Shown: positions 36,086 to 49,364, counted from the stretch's first letter. The stretch: 64,000 nucleotides of DNA from Setoptus koraiensis (GCA_048013815.1 CM106585.1:21576001-21640000), one strand, 5' to 3'. Notes: generated by a model not told the origin, from the sequence alone. A program made the numbers and translations.

Positions 36086-38024
36086 GGTCAGCAGCACCAA
36101 CTAAACAAACACAATGCACAAACAATGCAACCTGACTCAATATCAGCTCGCTTGACCATTATGTAACAGCAGCAATCAGGCGAGCGCCCAAAGGATGTTG
36201 GCATCTTATTTTGCCGCCAACATGTTATTTGGTTGATTGGCATCAACAAAGTGGCATCATTGACACTGTTGTTTTTGCACTCTTCTTCTCCACTCTCAAG
36301 CTCGCCGTTTGCCAGTGATGGCTGGCAACATCAGCAGCAACAGGTAACAGACATATCAACAGTGAGGGTGCAACGCGACAAGTGTTAATCGAATCCTGTT
36401 ATCAAACCAACAAAACTTGGTTTTTGTTGTCTTTTTCTTATTAGTTTTGTTATTATTATTATTATTGCAAACTTTTTCTTTTTCAATGTAGGTGTCGGAC
36501 ACCAAACAACTAAAACTCGCCATCTATTTGCTATCTATTCAAAAATCTTTATTATTGCGCATGCAACAGGGATGCTCTTAATTTTAAATTTTAACTTTTT
36601 ACAGGTTGCATTTCACTTGTTTTGCTCATTTTATTTCTGCAATCGCTGTGTGTGTGTGTGTGTGTTCCCCATTTATTTCACCTTGTTTTATACTGATGCC
36701 TCCATTTGTTCTCAATACCATGCTCTCAATTGCTCAATTGCCGATCTGCCTCTCATTTCATCTGGTCGTTGGTTCGATTGCTCGACGAGACAACAAACAC
36801 AAATTCAAATTTAGATACCAATCAAATCAACTCTCGCTCTCTCAGCTGCACAAGTCACGTTGTAACTCATTAACGTTCGCCCTCTCTAATTACTTATACT
36901 TTTGGTGCTTCCATTCATAATACTCATATAATTATCGCGATTGTCCACCAGTCAAATGAATCGATAAACGTCTGCGCCAGGCATGCGCCAGATGAGGCAT
37001 CGGATATTATCATTCTGTTTGACTGAGATGAAACGAGGGTTATCTCGGCTGCAGTCACTATAGTCACCGAGATGATGATGCATTGAGAGTGCAGCCACCA
37101 CAAATTGAACTTATTCTGACAGCGCATGTGTTATCTACAGCGATGTAATCGCATACTCAAAACAGTTACACTCACAGATGAATTGTCAGATGAATAGCGC
37201 CACTGGTCTGGCCCCAAAAAGCTCTCGTCATTAGCGAGCTGCTATAGAGTGGACAACCGTTAAAATTGGTTAAAATTCAATTGGTTTAAATGAGCCTATT
37301 ATCGCGCTTCTAACGCTCAAATCAAGACAGATCAATTCCGACATAAAGTTACAAGTTTTGTTTGGCTGCATGAGTTATGCAAGTGGTTGCAAGTTGCAAC
37401 TTTATCTGTCATTGCGTCATAAGAAGCGACTGTGAGCATTTGATTAGTAGATTATTTGATTACTGTCCCGGCAGCTAGTTTGTGTGTGTGTGTGTGCTGA
37501 TCAAGTCCATTAATCAACCATTTGGCGTTTTCCTCTTGGTCGTTTAATTTCATTTTATTTTATTTTATTTTGTTTCGTTGCAATTTATTTTAATATCTCA
37601 AGCAGCAGTCGGCCGACAAGCTGCAAGCGTCATGACAGTGTGCCACTTCAAGTATCCGGTGGCTGTGTTATTATGAGTGAAATGTTTGTTGTTGTCGAGT
37701 CTTTGTTGGGCTGCTGTCTCCAATAATGAGATCACAGTTATTATTACAGTTGTTTGTTGATAATTATCATGAGCCAACGAGTTGCCCAAAATGTTGCTTG
37801 GCCACTTGTCTCGTACACTGTGTTGCCATTGATCAAGCGCACCGTTACAGTTACATCACCGGGCGTGTTACATAATCAACGTTATTCATTAATGAATACA
37901 TGATGATGCATGTAATACCGCAATGTTGTTGTTGTCGTCATATAATCTCGAGCGGCCCACAATCTGTCGTCCATCTTTTGTTATTTCTCTCTCTCTCTTT
38001 AGATTCGTTTTATTAACGTTATAT

Positions 38025-38080
38025 TGTAATATGTGATATGTAATATGCGATATGCAGTATGTAACATGTAATATGTAGCA
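38025..38080. repeat. TAATATGTGATATG-type tandem repeat
   Basis: Five to six degenerate ten-base units of ATATGTAATATG type. Confidence 0.75.
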
Positions 38081-41000
38081 CAATAAAGAATTGATTCTTA
38101 TCATCATTTGCATCACTTACTTATCGTCATCGACGTCATGATGTCTGACGCAACACACGCCGTAGCTGGCTGGCTGGCTGGCTCACCTGGCCACTCACTC
38201 ACTCGCTGGCGGTTTGATTAAGACGACGACGACGAGTCAGTGAGATAATCAAACGGCTCGGCAGCTTCCATTGTGCCCAGAGCTGCCAAGACGGTCGCTG
38301 CCAAATAGTTGTTTGTGTTCTGGCGAGCGCCGTTCATCATTTATTGTCCCTGTCTGTCCGTTTGTCTCTTTATCTGCCCACCTGTCTGCTGCCGGCTCGA
38401 CTACCTGTTGTCGTTGTTGTTGTCGTCGTTTAATTGATATTGCGAAAAATTAATCAATTTTTATTGCTCTTCACTCCTCTGGCAGGCGCCACAGTTTGCC
38501 TCACAAACGCCAGACTGTGGCTCACACGAACACACTGCAAATATCAGCTGCAACATTGCAGTTGTGTTGCCATTCTTCTTCGATTGACCGTTACATTTAT
38601 TTATATTATATTTATATTTATAAACCAAGTCAAAGTTAACGGTGAAGCTAAAGTTAAAGTTGCCGTCATCTAGTTCATGTTGTTGCGCAATCATAACGAT
38701 AATTCTGCATATAAAAAGCAACAAAAAGAGAGAGAGAAAAAGTAATCTCTTTATTTGTTTGTCGCAACAATTTATTATTGTTGGTCTAGGTTACTATCTG
38801 AGTTTCTGTGCAACATCAACTTGTGATCATCATTATTACATAAGTACTTTGAATGTATAAAAGTTGCTGATTGTTATCGCACAATCGTCATAAACATTTA
38901 TTGATCATCAACAGGTTGCCTGCTTGCTTCCTTCTCGGCGCTCGCATTCGTTTCTTCCTCTCTCTTCCTTCATTTCATGCATTATCTTTTCGCCGCCGCA
39001 AACCGCCAACACTCTTGACAATCCAACCGACGACCGACAAACATCAACAAACAAACAAGATGCTCGCAAACAGATTGTCAGACTGCTGCTGTTGTTGCTG
39101 TTGCCGGCTGCACACTGGCCAGAAGAGACGAGGTGACAAGACCACTTGACAACCAATTGATTGTCAGCAATTCAAGGCACCCACATTCAATTCAACATAA
39201 TACAATTCTTATTTTAATAGAGTTGCATAATCAAAATATTGAAGCAAGTTTGTGTTCGATGATTTACAAGTTGCTTGTCGTGTGCTGCCGTGAATTATTA
39301 TTTTCCATTTTCTTTTTCCATTTTCATTTTCATCATCGTTATTATTCTGTTGGCTCGTGTGTCTTTTATGCACAGTGTATTCACAGTAGTGCACACAGGT
39401 AATAGTTACGTCGAGCACGATGCTGAAATGACCACTTTTGTTGTTAGCGGCTTCCGTTGTTGTTACGTCAATAATAACGGTAAAAAACGTACAGTAAATA
39501 ACAAGTCAGCTCATGCAGCACATCACATCGCATCAAATCACAACAGCGCAGCGTAACCATTATTGAGACAATTACAATTTAAACGCAAACATATCGTACA
39601 ATGCACGTAACGTTACAGCAAAGAGAAACTGTCAGTCCATCATGTTGCGCAATCAGCTAGTAAATTAACAAGCATTGCACAATTGGTCACTTTATTGGCA
39701 ACAGCAACATACAATTGGCACGCTCTACAATTATGCAAATGAGCTTGCTACCTGTTCAAAGTCAAACTTATTGTGTTTGTGTGTGTGAACTGAAATTGTG
39801 CAACGGTCAACTACAAACTGATTGCTCGGTTCAAGTTGGCTCACTGGTCAAGCTAGACAAGCTTGCTCTTAAAAGTTGTGTAAAAGCTCTCTTAGGTGGC
39901 AATCAACACACACACACACACACAAAATACAGGTGAGCTTTTGGATGAACGCTACAACGCTACTTATTGTTGTTGTTATTGTTGCATGAGCTATCATGTA
40001 ACGTATCTAAGTTAGGTAATAATAATAATTAATAGTCGCTTGATCTTTGTTTGATAATAGTGACCAGGTGAGTTGATGCTGCCGCCCTATTAGTACTACT
40101 AGTATCCATCTATTATAATCTAATCCAATCTATTCTCATGTGTTGTTGTTCTAATTCACTGCTTCTTCTTCTGGCGACCTCCAACTATCGAATGCTCGAA
40201 CTGTTGCTACTAAGTTCAACTAACTGTTTACATGTTGAATAATAGTTACACAATAGCCATGGCTTATTTCATCAACGGCCAACTATCGCTATAAGAGTGT
40301 CTAAGAGTATCTACGAGCAGAGATGTGAAAGTGAACTAGAAAAGAATTGATTGCTTTATTCATTCGTTATGTGTGTGTATGTTCATGTTGATGTAATGTG
40401 GTTTAATATGATGTAATATGATGGTGAAAGCGGGCAACGTGCTGACGTCAAGATCAGATATGATCAGATCAGATCAGATCGGGATCAAAATCAAACCAGA
40501 ATCAACAGCGTCACCACATTAAATTTGTAACACCAAACAATAACTTGTTTTTCTTATGAAAAACATATTTCTCGTGCTGGTGATAATCCCACACTGGAAC
40601 AAACATGAAAAGGTTAGTCAATTTCTATGCCATTCACTTTTGGCAATTCTTTGCTTTCAAATCTTTGCTTCGACGATTTGACCAAGTGATGCTAATTCGA
40701 TCAAACTGACCAGCATCATGTTATTATGTAATGTTGTTGTTTGTGTGTTATGCGCGTTGAGACGCCAACAAATTGATCAAGTTCAAATGTTGTTGTTGTT
40801 GTTGTTGTTGCATTCTAGCCAGTTGTTGAGAGGTTACAACTCAACAGCCAACCAACACAACAGAGTCCATATAGAGAGATATAGATCGTTGCTGTCATTG
40901 GTCAACTCTTTACTTACAACTCTTACACAACAAATGTTACGTGACCAAAAAGAACCAAAACAGGTGGTGAACATTAGATGGATCATAAAACATTGGCACA

Positions 41001-44000
41001 AAACAACTGATTGAGACATTAATGATGCCCAATGTCGATTTGATTCATTAGGGCAGCGTGTGGAATATCTTGGCATTCGATCTCTTCATTATTGGCCAAC
41101 CCTAATCCCACTACTATAGCCAGCTAATGATCAGATATCAAGATTGATGCACTCTCCTAAAGGATAAATTATTATCGCGCAGTGACCAGAAGTGTTCAAA
41201 AGCTCCACAATATCAGTCAGTTATGCATTCATGTCTATTGTATTTAACCGCTGAACACATCCAAATGTTGATTATGTTACAAAACAGGTGTTATGAGCTG
41301 TTACGATATAATAACATTTATTACATCACAAATACAGACAGACAATTGAAAAGTGATGCGCATTGTAGAAATTCAAACTTTGTTGTTGCTCATTGGTTTG
41401 TGTACAATTGTATAATTATTGTCAGGATATTATCAGGCTCTATCCTTGTGCGTCTTAGGCTCGTCAAACAAATGCCCAACGAACAAAGCGAGCGCTGAAC
41501 ACAATTTGAAAACTAGACTTATAACAAACTTGGCATCCGGTGCTAACAAGGGATAATCCCTAGATCACCTGTTGCTCGTCAATATTGACCTCACTTGTGA
41601 AATTGTATATTATTATTATATTTTGTTTTTATTGTTGACATTTGCATGCACTTTGATCTATCCTTTCGAGTGAGCTTTCAAGATCAAGAGCAAATCGCGA
41701 GTGAGTCGTGATAAATGCTTCAATGAAGCAGGGATGCAATGAAATTGTGAAAAATGAAATTTTTCTTGTTATATCTGCTTATATTCAATATTTTTAATTC
41801 AATATCTAGCTAGACGGAGACGCAAGCGATAATTCATATTGCGTAATGCGTAATATGTTGTCCACTTGTTTGCTTGCGACATTGCCGAACATAATAGATC
41901 AACTGCTCTGAATCGAGAGCCAATGAATAATCACAATCATCGTCATCGGGAATACTGACCGATAAGATTTCAACAATAATAATTGCTTGTTTGACCACAA
42001 ACAACAAACAACAAATGGACAAATGAGTCACACGAAGAGGATTAGAGAATTTCATTTATTTCAAGTCTTTTGTCAATATTTTATCACCGTGATCAGTAAT
42101 CGATTTGTATTTCGCTTTCAAAAGTAGATTCTTGTTGAGCAACAACAATGTGCCTCTTAATCAACAAATATCGCATTATTATACCTGATACATACTCAAT
42201 AAACTAACTTGAAAGGATTACCAATAGATTAGGCGATATTTCAATGGTCGCGAGGATAGGAAGCAGTTTCACACCAGCTGTTCCGGTGTTGGTGGCAGTG
42301 GTGTCGATTTAGCAGCCCACCTAACGGTATTAATTGATTACAAGTAATGGTATCCACATGGAAAGCAACAACTCGGTAACTGGTACACACAATCTAAATT
42401 CTCAGATCAATCTAAATTAGCTGGCCGAAGAGCCGAAAGGAATCGGATAAAATGACCATAATCAACTGGCTTACTTTCTCTACTTTCTGTCAATTTATTT
42501 GTACCATCATACTCTTATCGTGTATCATATTATCATTGCCACACTTTCAAATCGCTATCAAATTGCCATCCGAATCTATTGCTTAATATTGAGTTGCAAT
42601 TACTGTGGCACTAGTAGTAGTGGTGGCAATTAACTGAATTACTTGAGAGCGGCTACTTGTTTCTTGCAACCGAAAAATCAAATCAATTTCTGTCTCTCCA
42701 TCTATCTTGTCTCACTATAAGCCAATTACAGTGACAACTGTAGCTATCAGTAATGGTTGAGATAAATTTGCATATTACCTGGCATAATTTTTTGTCTACC
42801 GAAAATAAACTACTCCTATTGCCAATGATAATCAAAGGCATTCTTATTGAAATTGACGAGCAATGACTGATATCCATTGGGTAATCATGATACAATTTGA
42901 TGCATAGCATCAATAAATAACAAACGCGATGGCAAGACGAATTAGAGATGATCATTCTATACACTATGCATATTGTATGACTACTATGAATGCGACTAAA
43001 CCTGTGACAAACATTGAAAATTGATTTCACTTTCTCTCTTTCTCCAGTATAATGTTCATATTCCGGATGGGCAATGGTCAAGCTTTCCTCCACTAGTTTG
43101 CCACGCTACACACAATGGTCAGTGCAAATCGGTTCAATTGAATCAATGAACAAGTGTGTCGATCCTTGTTGTGCTATTTGCAGTTGCTCACAATCAATTT
43201 TCAATGAATACGACCGGTTTCATTGGCACTCAAAGTATCTCTGTTGTTGTTGTCTTTTTAGTTGTTTGCCAGTGGTAAGCTTATCCTTATCGACACATGT
43301 TGATCTTGTTGTTAGTGGGCCAACAAAAGGATAGATCAATAGAAATTAATGCAAACCAATTGATTGGGACGCCCAGATTCCAAACCCAGTTCAGCTTGGT
43401 TCAACTTGTTGGGCTCAAGTATCGGTCTAGTTGAACGACTTTCGGTCTGCGACCAATTGACGACCATCACCATAACTGTATGATCGCTAATCACATCAGT
43501 TGGCTCTCTGATCAGCCTATAATTTATCTCATCTTATTGTTGTTGTTGTTATTAGAGCAAACATGCCTACATTATTAGTCAATTATCTCTTCCACTCGCC
43601 TTGCCACCGAATACAAGCAGCAACAATCAAATGCGCCCAAGGCACCGCCGCCATCCCATTGATCCGATCTTCATCACTAATCCCGTTCGAAATTCATTTC
43701 CAATTGATACTCTCACTCTCCGTCTCTGTACATATAAATATATATATATATTTCACACAGTCGCACACCAACTCACTATCCAGCATCTCTCTAGTTTATT
43801 TACCTTTTCAGTCAAACAAATGCTCCTGAGCTTAACAACAGTCATAATAGCCAAGTAGACAGACAGTGTATTACGAACGATGGTATATTGTTAGTAGAAG
43901 GAAACGACAAACTTGAATAGCGCCGTGTTAAGTTGACCTTTTTTAATTTACACAAAACTCATAATGATAAGAGTTTGATAGCGCTCACTGGTTGAGGCTG

Positions 44001-44104
44001 GATGAATGAACTATATAGAGACAAAGCAATGCGAGATTAGTTATGTAATGCTTGTTCAATTCATTTATTTAATAGATAAAAAAACAATAACTAAACCAAG
44101 TGGG

Positions 44105-45562
44105 TCATCGCGGATCGGATCTCTCAAAGTTAGTGGAGGGTTCTTGGCTATAGTGTGAAGCTATACCGACTAGCCCCTCTTCGATTTCAGTTGATTCTTT
44201 CAATTCGTCTGAATTGTCGTCTCTATGTGACAAGTTCGGTCTGTAGTTCAGACCAAACCATCTATTTGAATTGATCTTCTCCAATTGGCAACATTTTTCC
44301 AAAAGTTCATTGCATGTGTGCATCAGAGACAGGGATATGTCGCTTACTCTTCTTTTCATCTGTCTATCATGTTGTTCTTCGGAAGAGAGAAGATGGTCGT
44401 CATCTTGATCGGAATTACATGCTTGCCACATTATACCACCATATTCGAGTCCTAAGCCGCATGCTAATCTAAACTCCCATTCGTTAAGTAGGGGTCGATT
44501 GAAATTCAATGCCTCTAGAATAGTAGAGCAAAAACAAGAATTAACCACAACAAACGCATCACACAAATCAAAGTTACCAATTTTACATTCATCAATTGTT
44601 TGTATCATGGTTATGAAATACAATATGTGTTTCCTTCGTTTGGCTATATTCTTGAAGGTGGCTAACGTGTTACCAATGTCAGGAATAGGATTGGTGATGA
44701 TAACTCCTATTCTGAGTTCCTCGTCGTTCTTCACTCGTTCCACAAGAGCTATCCGTTTTGATAATAGTCGCGAGGGATCTACGACATTGTTGGTCTTAGT
44801 TTCTAAAGTTATCTCAATAAATTGATTTGGACTGGATATTTTCAACAGCAGTGATCTACAATGACCTATATGAACTACCCTTCTGAACATTTTGATGGAT
44901 TTGTTCGTCATAAAATGGCCAAATCTATGGATGTACACGTCGTCCTTATTTTGGTGACTCAAATCTACAATCCAGTTTTGTGACATTTTAGAGAAGTGCC
45001 AACTGTCGCAGTCTTTTAATAATTTGGCAAATGACAACTTCTTGAAATTCTCCAGTTTAGAAATGCTATTGACGAGACTCAACGAAGATGTTTCGTAGAG
45101 AATCAATGTATCTGAATCGAACTCTCCTTGCAATGCCTCATCCAATTTCGATTTGATATCGTCTAAAATTGATGTGTCCAATTTGTTACCAAATATGTAC
45201 AATATTGGTAGATTCATCTGAGACTTTACTATTGGTTGAGTGAGACACACAGTGCCAAAGTGAATAACTGCGTCTAAACCTGTAACATGTTGCGTGATGA
45301 TGAGATCGGCACAACAAGTAGTTGGCTGAGTAATATACAGTCTGGGTAGAACATCCCTGTCACTATCTTCTTCTGTACGCCTGGCATTTGTAAGTCCTAA
45401 CTGATATTTAACCGCTATCAAATCCTCGAGGATAGCAACAACACGAGCTGAGTTGGCGAGGTCGACCAAATTGAATTGCAATGCGACATTCTTAAATCTA
45501 TTGTTTACTATCCACTCTGAACATTCCTCTAATTGATACTGGTCGTCAATGTCCATGCTCAT
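44105..45562 (-). CDS. DPH2: Diphthamide biosynthesis protein 2 (DPH2)
   Basis: Partner of DPH1 in the first step of diphthamide formation on elongation factor 2, transferring the aminocarboxypropyl group of SAM to a histidine; cytosolic. The intronless 485-residue frame matches the usual DPH2 length (about 490). Visible features are the CCADLII and VIHFGTVCL segment of domain 1, HIGHCRSLL, domain-3 GVIITNPIPDIGNTLA, FVVVNSCFCST and EWEFRLACG, and the characteristic C-terminal WFGLNY followed by EEGLVGIASHYSQEPS. A possible polyadenylation signal (AATAAA on this strand, 44069-44064) follows the stop. The cysteine pattern differs from that of radical-forming DPH1, as is usual for the DPH2 subunit. 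It is divergent from REXO4, with 695 bp between start codons. Confidence 0.85.
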   Translation of the reverse strand: MSMDIDDQYQLEECSEWIVNNRFKNVALQFNLVDLANSARVVAILEDLIAVKYQLGLTNARRTEEDSDRDVLPRLYITQPTTCCADLIITQHVTGLDAVIHFGTVCLTQPIVKSQMNLPILYIFGNKLDTSILDDIKSKLDEALQGEFDSDTLILYETSSLSLVNSISKLENFKKLSFAKLLKDCDSWHFSKMSQNWIVDLSHQNKDDVYIHRFGHFMTNKSIKMFRRVVHIGHCRSLLLKISSPNQFIEITLETKTNNVVDPSRLLSKRIALVERVKNDEELRIGVIITNPIPDIGNTLATFKNIAKRRKHILYFITMIQTIDECKIGNFDLCDAFVVVNSCFCSTILEALNFNRPLLNEWEFRLACGLGLEYGGIMWQACNSDQDDDHLLSSEEQHDRQMKRRVSDISLSLMHTCNELLEKCCQLEKINSNRWFGLNYRPNLSHRDDNSDELKESTEIEEGLVGIASHYSQEPSTNFERSDPR

Positions 45563-46257
45563 GCGTTAATTAAATAGCTGCAATATCGCACTAGTATGTG
45601 TATCCGTATATCGACAACTACTTTGTGGATTAAATGGTGATGATTTCTGTGGTTTTCATTGATAATAGTAATATGTCGACATAAATGATGAAGATCCCTT
45701 CCGATAAACAAATAATAATAACAAACAATTTTGAAAGGACCACGTGGGAATGTTAACTCGGCCAAGGAATGGGAGTGGAACACGTAATTTTTGACAGGCA
45801 ATGTTCGTTGTGTCTCCTGCCTCCCATCTCCCAAGAAAATATTCGCTCCCATTTATTGAGACCACAATCCCGAGCTTTCTTATTGGCTCACTTTGCCAAA
45901 CAACGGATCGCCTCTCGTAACAAATGATTCTATATGCATACATGATATAATAATTTCGTTATTTAGTTATAAAACTATGACCTGGTTCTTGATATTTTAT
46001 CATTCGGTCGGCAGGAGTGAACGTTCAGAATTTTCCTTATCAAAAAAAGGTTTTCCATTATGGGAGACCACCTCTGGATTGGCCTCTCCCTTATGGCTCA
46101 GGGACTTTTAAATTACGCGCACCTTTAATTACCAGGATCGCATGTTGTTTTCACTTTTGCCATGACGTGTTTATTTACGTCCCAAACCATTAACCTTTCG
46201 AACAGTCTGATGACGATAATTTAAATTTGACACGATAGAATCTATTCATTCGAATCC
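45563..46257. promoter_or_regulatory. Divergent region between DPH2 and REXO4
   Basis: This must contain both 5' ends. A CACGTG E-box lies at about 45741. Short minus-strand frames (45559-45943) show no recognisable domain. Confidence 0.45.
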
Positions 46258-47298
46258 ATGACACTGATGAGTTGGATAATAACATTGATATTCACAATAG
46301 AAGAGTCACTCCTAATGGACCTTATCGAGGCTTTTGTTTCAGGCTCTATCAAGAAGCGAAAACAGGCCATTCGTGACAATTGTGGAAAGGCTTCAAAGCC
46401 CGGAGAGAAAACGGACACCATCGATGATGAAGATATATGGTTCGATGGAGTAGACAAACGATTGATAGATATACATTGCAAGAAGAAAAATCTAACAGCT
46501 GGAAATGATAAATCTTTGACAACCAAAGTTAATCAGATAAGCCCATCGCCGAACAATAATTTCAAACGGGGACATTTAAAACGCGGCGGACTGGATCTTC
46601 GTATTCCTTCTTCTGTACGTGATAACAAATCAGTCAATTATACAGCTATAACTAAAGAGGTTGCTTTAGATTGTGAAATGGTTGAATGCTATTTCTCTAG
46701 GTCTGTGCTAGCTCGCGTGTCGATTGTAAATCTTTATGGACATCCGTTGATGGATAAATATGTTGCACCTCCTTCAAGAGTAACTGATTACCGAACAAAA
46801 TACAGTGGTATCAGAAAGGCGGATCTCATGGGTGCTCCAAGTTTCGAAGTGGTTCAAAAAGAGGTTCATGAAATGCTTCAAAATAAAATAATTGTCGGAC
46901 ACGCATTGCACAATGACTTTAGAGTTCTCAAACTTCAGTTCCCATCAGAAAAGATACGAGATACAAGCAAATACTTCAAACCGTTTTTCCAGGGACAAAC
47001 TCCATCCCTCAAAAAATTATCGGAGTGCATATTGGGTGTCACAGTTCAAGAGGGCGAGCATGACTCAATTCAAGATGCTCAAGCAGCAATGAAATTATAT
47101 GTAAAATACCGAGATCAGTGGAACCAGGGAGCCAGGTCTCAGAAAGAAGCATCAATTAAATCAAAAAAGGGTAGAAAGCAAAAGAGTAAGAAGAAGGTCA
47201 AGACTTTCATTGTGACCAACGGCACAGACAAAGATGTTCCCAAACATAATGAACTTGATGCAATACCATTGTATAGGAAGACTCATGGTATACCATAA
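46258..47298 (+). CDS. REXO4: RNA exonuclease 4 (REXO4), DEDDh family
   Basis: Nucleolar 3'-5' exonuclease of the REXO4/ISG20 type, implicated in rRNA maturation in yeast (Rex4). The exonuclease domain (about 134-290) has all five DEDDh residues: Asp138 and Glu140 (ALDCEMVE), Asp220 (VGHALHNDF), His268 and Asp273 (EHDSIQDAQAAM). VTDYRTKYSGIRKADL is typical of REXO4. The basic C-terminal tail (KSKKGRKQKSKKK) resembles a nucleolar localisation signal. The first 19 residues are hydrophobic and unusual; the next Met, at residue 20 (46315), MDLIEAFVSG, may be the true start. Human REXO4 is 422 aa; the short N-terminus accounts for the difference. Confidence 0.9.
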   Translation: MTLMSWIITLIFTIEESLLMDLIEAFVSGSIKKRKQAIRDNCGKASKPGEKTDTIDDEDIWFDGVDKRLIDIHCKKKNLTAGNDKSLTTKVNQISPSPNNNFKRGHLKRGGLDLRIPSSVRDNKSVNYTAITKEVALDCEMVECYFSRSVLARVSIVNLYGHPLMDKYVAPPSRVTDYRTKYSGIRKADLMGAPSFEVVQKEVHEMLQNKIIVGHALHNDFRVLKLQFPSEKIRDTSKYFKPFFQGQTPSLKKLSECILGVTVQEGEHDSIQDAQAAMKLYVKYRDQWNQGARSQKEASIKSKKGRKQKSKKKVKTFIVTNGTDKDVPKHNELDAIPLYRKTHGIP

Positions 47299-47837
47299 AC
47301 AAATTTACTGTCACGCAATTTGGAACATACTTATCGGATGTTCATTATAATTTTTATATTAGAAAAACTAGTATCTCTATTATATAAAAAGTCTATATAG
47401 CGAAGGAGAGTAATTCATTTATGTCTTGTCTTGATTCATTGAATCATATTTGGAGGGATGTTTTGATGTGGTGTTTGTTCAATGAATGTATCATCTACGG
47501 TGTTCGGGTAAAGCCTGGTCCTCCCAACTGAGATAATACAGAACAATACTTTCCAACGGAGAGATAAGGAGGATTTAACCATGAACAACGTTTTACTACT
47601 GCTTTGAATCAAGCCGTTCAAGACCTGCTCTATAATTACAAGTGTACCTAGCTCATGTAACTCTATTTAAACCTCGCGCCTGATACAGTGTTGATTGCAT
47701 GAAGGCAGCTTGACATACCAAACTTATTCGTAATTGATGACAATTCTTTTTTATTGACCTATGACTGACGTCAATCAACTCAATCAACCTGTAATTACTG
47801 CGCACAGCCTTAAATCACAAACCTGTGGCTATACAAC
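47299..47837. other. Spacer between REXO4 and fumarase
   Basis: Probably the REXO4 3' UTR and the fumarase promoter. A CRE-like TGACGTCA occurs at about 47766. I see nothing else. Confidence 0.5.
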
Positions 47838-49364
47838 ATGGCAGCGATCATATCGAGCCGATCGGCTATTAGATTTTTAGATCACAATTTTAGAATTCTC
47901 TCCTTTAGGTATCGCACCATGTCTTCATTCAGGATAGAGAAGGACACCATGGGCGAAGTAGAGGTCCCCTTGGCGAGGCTCTATGGTGCCCAGACTGAAA
48001 GATCTAAAAACAACTTTAAGATAGGTATTAAGGATGAGTCCGATCGATCTTGGGGTGGCGAAATCATGCCTAAAGCGGTTATCAAATCTATGGCGATGGT
48101 AAAGAAAGCATGCGCTATCGTCAACAAGGACCTAGGTTTTCTACCCGAAAACATCTCTAATGCCATTATAACTGCTGCTGATGAAATCATCAATGAATCG
48201 ATACCAGAGACAAGTTTGTCTGAAGAATTCCCTCTTGTCATTTGGCAGACAGGTAGTGGTACCCAAACGAATATGAACGTAAATGAAGTTATAGCCAATC
48301 GTGCATCCGAGCTTCTTGGCGGAAAAAGAGGAGAAAAATCCATCATTCATCCAAACGATCACGTCAACAAATCTCAATCTAGTAATGACACGTTTCCTAC
48401 CGGTATGCACATAGCTGCTGTACTGGAGGTCAACAATAGGCTTCTACCATCACTACAAAAATTACACGAGGCCCTACGCGCTAAAGAACAAGAATTTTCT
48501 GATATTATTAAAATCGGAAGAACTCATCTTCAGGATGCAACTCCATTGACACTTGGGCAAGAATTTTCAGGCTATGCTCAGCAAATCCAAAACGGCATCA
48601 ACCGTGTCAATTCAGCTCTTGAACCAAGAATGCTTGAGTTAGCCCTGGGTGGTACTGCTGTAGGAACTGGATTGAATACTGTAAGAGGCTGGGATGTGAA
48701 AGTGGCAAATGCCGTGGCTCAAGTAACTGGCCTTCCTTTCAAAACTGCAATTAACAAATTTGAAAGTCTGGCGGCTCATGATGCCTGTTTAGAACTAAGC
48801 GGCGCTCTCAACGTTCTAGCTGCATCTTGTATGAAAATTGCGAACGATATACGCTTTCTAGCGAGTGGACCTAGATGCGGTCTCGGAGAGATATCGTTAC
48901 CTGAGAATGAGCCTGGTTCTTCAATAATGCCTGGCAAAGTTAACCCAACGCAATGTGAGGCCTTGACAATGGTAGCTGCCCAAGTAATGGGAAATCATGT
49001 GGCAGTAACCATAGGCGCAGCTCAAGGGCATTTTGAACTTAACGTTTTCAAGCCAATGATAATTTCCAATGTTCTCCGATCGACCATACTAATCGCTGAT
49101 GCCTGCTCATCTTTTAGAAAGAATTGCTTGGAAGGAATAGTTGTCAATAGGGAAAGAGTGAACCAACTTCGCGACCAGAGCCTAATGTTAGTCACAGCAC
49201 TCAACCCTACAATTGGTTACGAGAATGCCGCTAAAATAGCCAAGGCGGCGCACAAGTCAGGCGGTACTTTGAGAGAAACTGCAATAGAGTTAGGTCTGAT
49301 GACTGGTGAGGAGTTCGATAAGAATGTGAAACCAGAGAAGATGATAGGACCAAAGGATTCTTAA
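47838..49364 (+). CDS. FH: Fumarate hydratase, class II, mitochondrial
   Basis: TCA-cycle enzyme converting fumarate to malate; homotetramer. The intronless 508-residue frame has the substrate-binding [12 protein letters not shown], the [14 protein letters not shown] motif, the catalytic-histidine segment [20 protein letters not shown], and the fumarase/aspartase signature [11 protein letters not shown] (about 360-370). The first 27 residues are basic, hydroxylated and free of acids except one Asp, as in a mitochondrial presequence. A second ATG at 47919 (MSSFRIEKD) would give a cytosolic form, matching the dual localisation known for eukaryotic fumarase. Length equals that of animal FH (about 510). 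Nothing suggests bacterial transfer. Confidence 0.97.
   Translation: MAAIISSRSAIRFLDHNFRILSFRYRTMSSFRIEKDTMGEVEVPLARLYGAQTERSKNNFKIGIKDESDRSWGGEIMPKAVIKSMAMVKKACAIVNKDLGFLPENISNAIITAADEIINESIPETSLSEEFPLVIWQTGSGTQTNMNVNEVIANRASELLGGKRGEKSIIHPNDHVNKSQSSNDTFPTGMHIAAVLEVNNRLLPSLQKLHEALRAKEQEFSDIIKIGRTHLQDATPLTLGQEFSGYAQQIQNGINRVNSALEPRMLELALGGTAVGTGLNTVRGWDVKVANAVAQVTGLPFKTAINKFESLAAHDACLELSGALNVLAASCMKIANDIRFLASGPRCGLGEISLPENEPGSSIMPGKVNPTQCEALTMVAAQVMGNHVAVTIGAAQGHFELNVFKPMIISNVLRSTILIADACSSFRKNCLEGIVVNRERVNQLRDQSLMLVTALNPTIGYENAAKIAKAAHKSGGTLRETAIELGLMTGEEFDKNVKPEKMIGPKDS

Larger units (their letters stand above)
29194..44104. other. Gene desert 2: repeat-rich non-coding DNA
   Basis: These 14.9 kb contain no frame with recognisable homology. 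There are polyadenylation-like AATAAA words at about 29377, 29900 and 29927 for the upstream gene. The rest comprises CA, TC, CAA and GTT tracts, minisatellites, inverted repeats and scattered CAGGTG/CAGGTA words. Frames of 100-130 codons near 32.1, 33.5, 34.0, 35.8 and 36.6 kb are low-complexity or random. DPH2 starts the next gene-dense block. Confidence 0.55.

Noticed and set aside
47838-49364. Horizontal transfer of fumarase or lipoyl synthase from bacteria
   Set aside because: Both are standard mitochondrial enzymes of animals, with expected length and motifs; fumarase also has a presequence.
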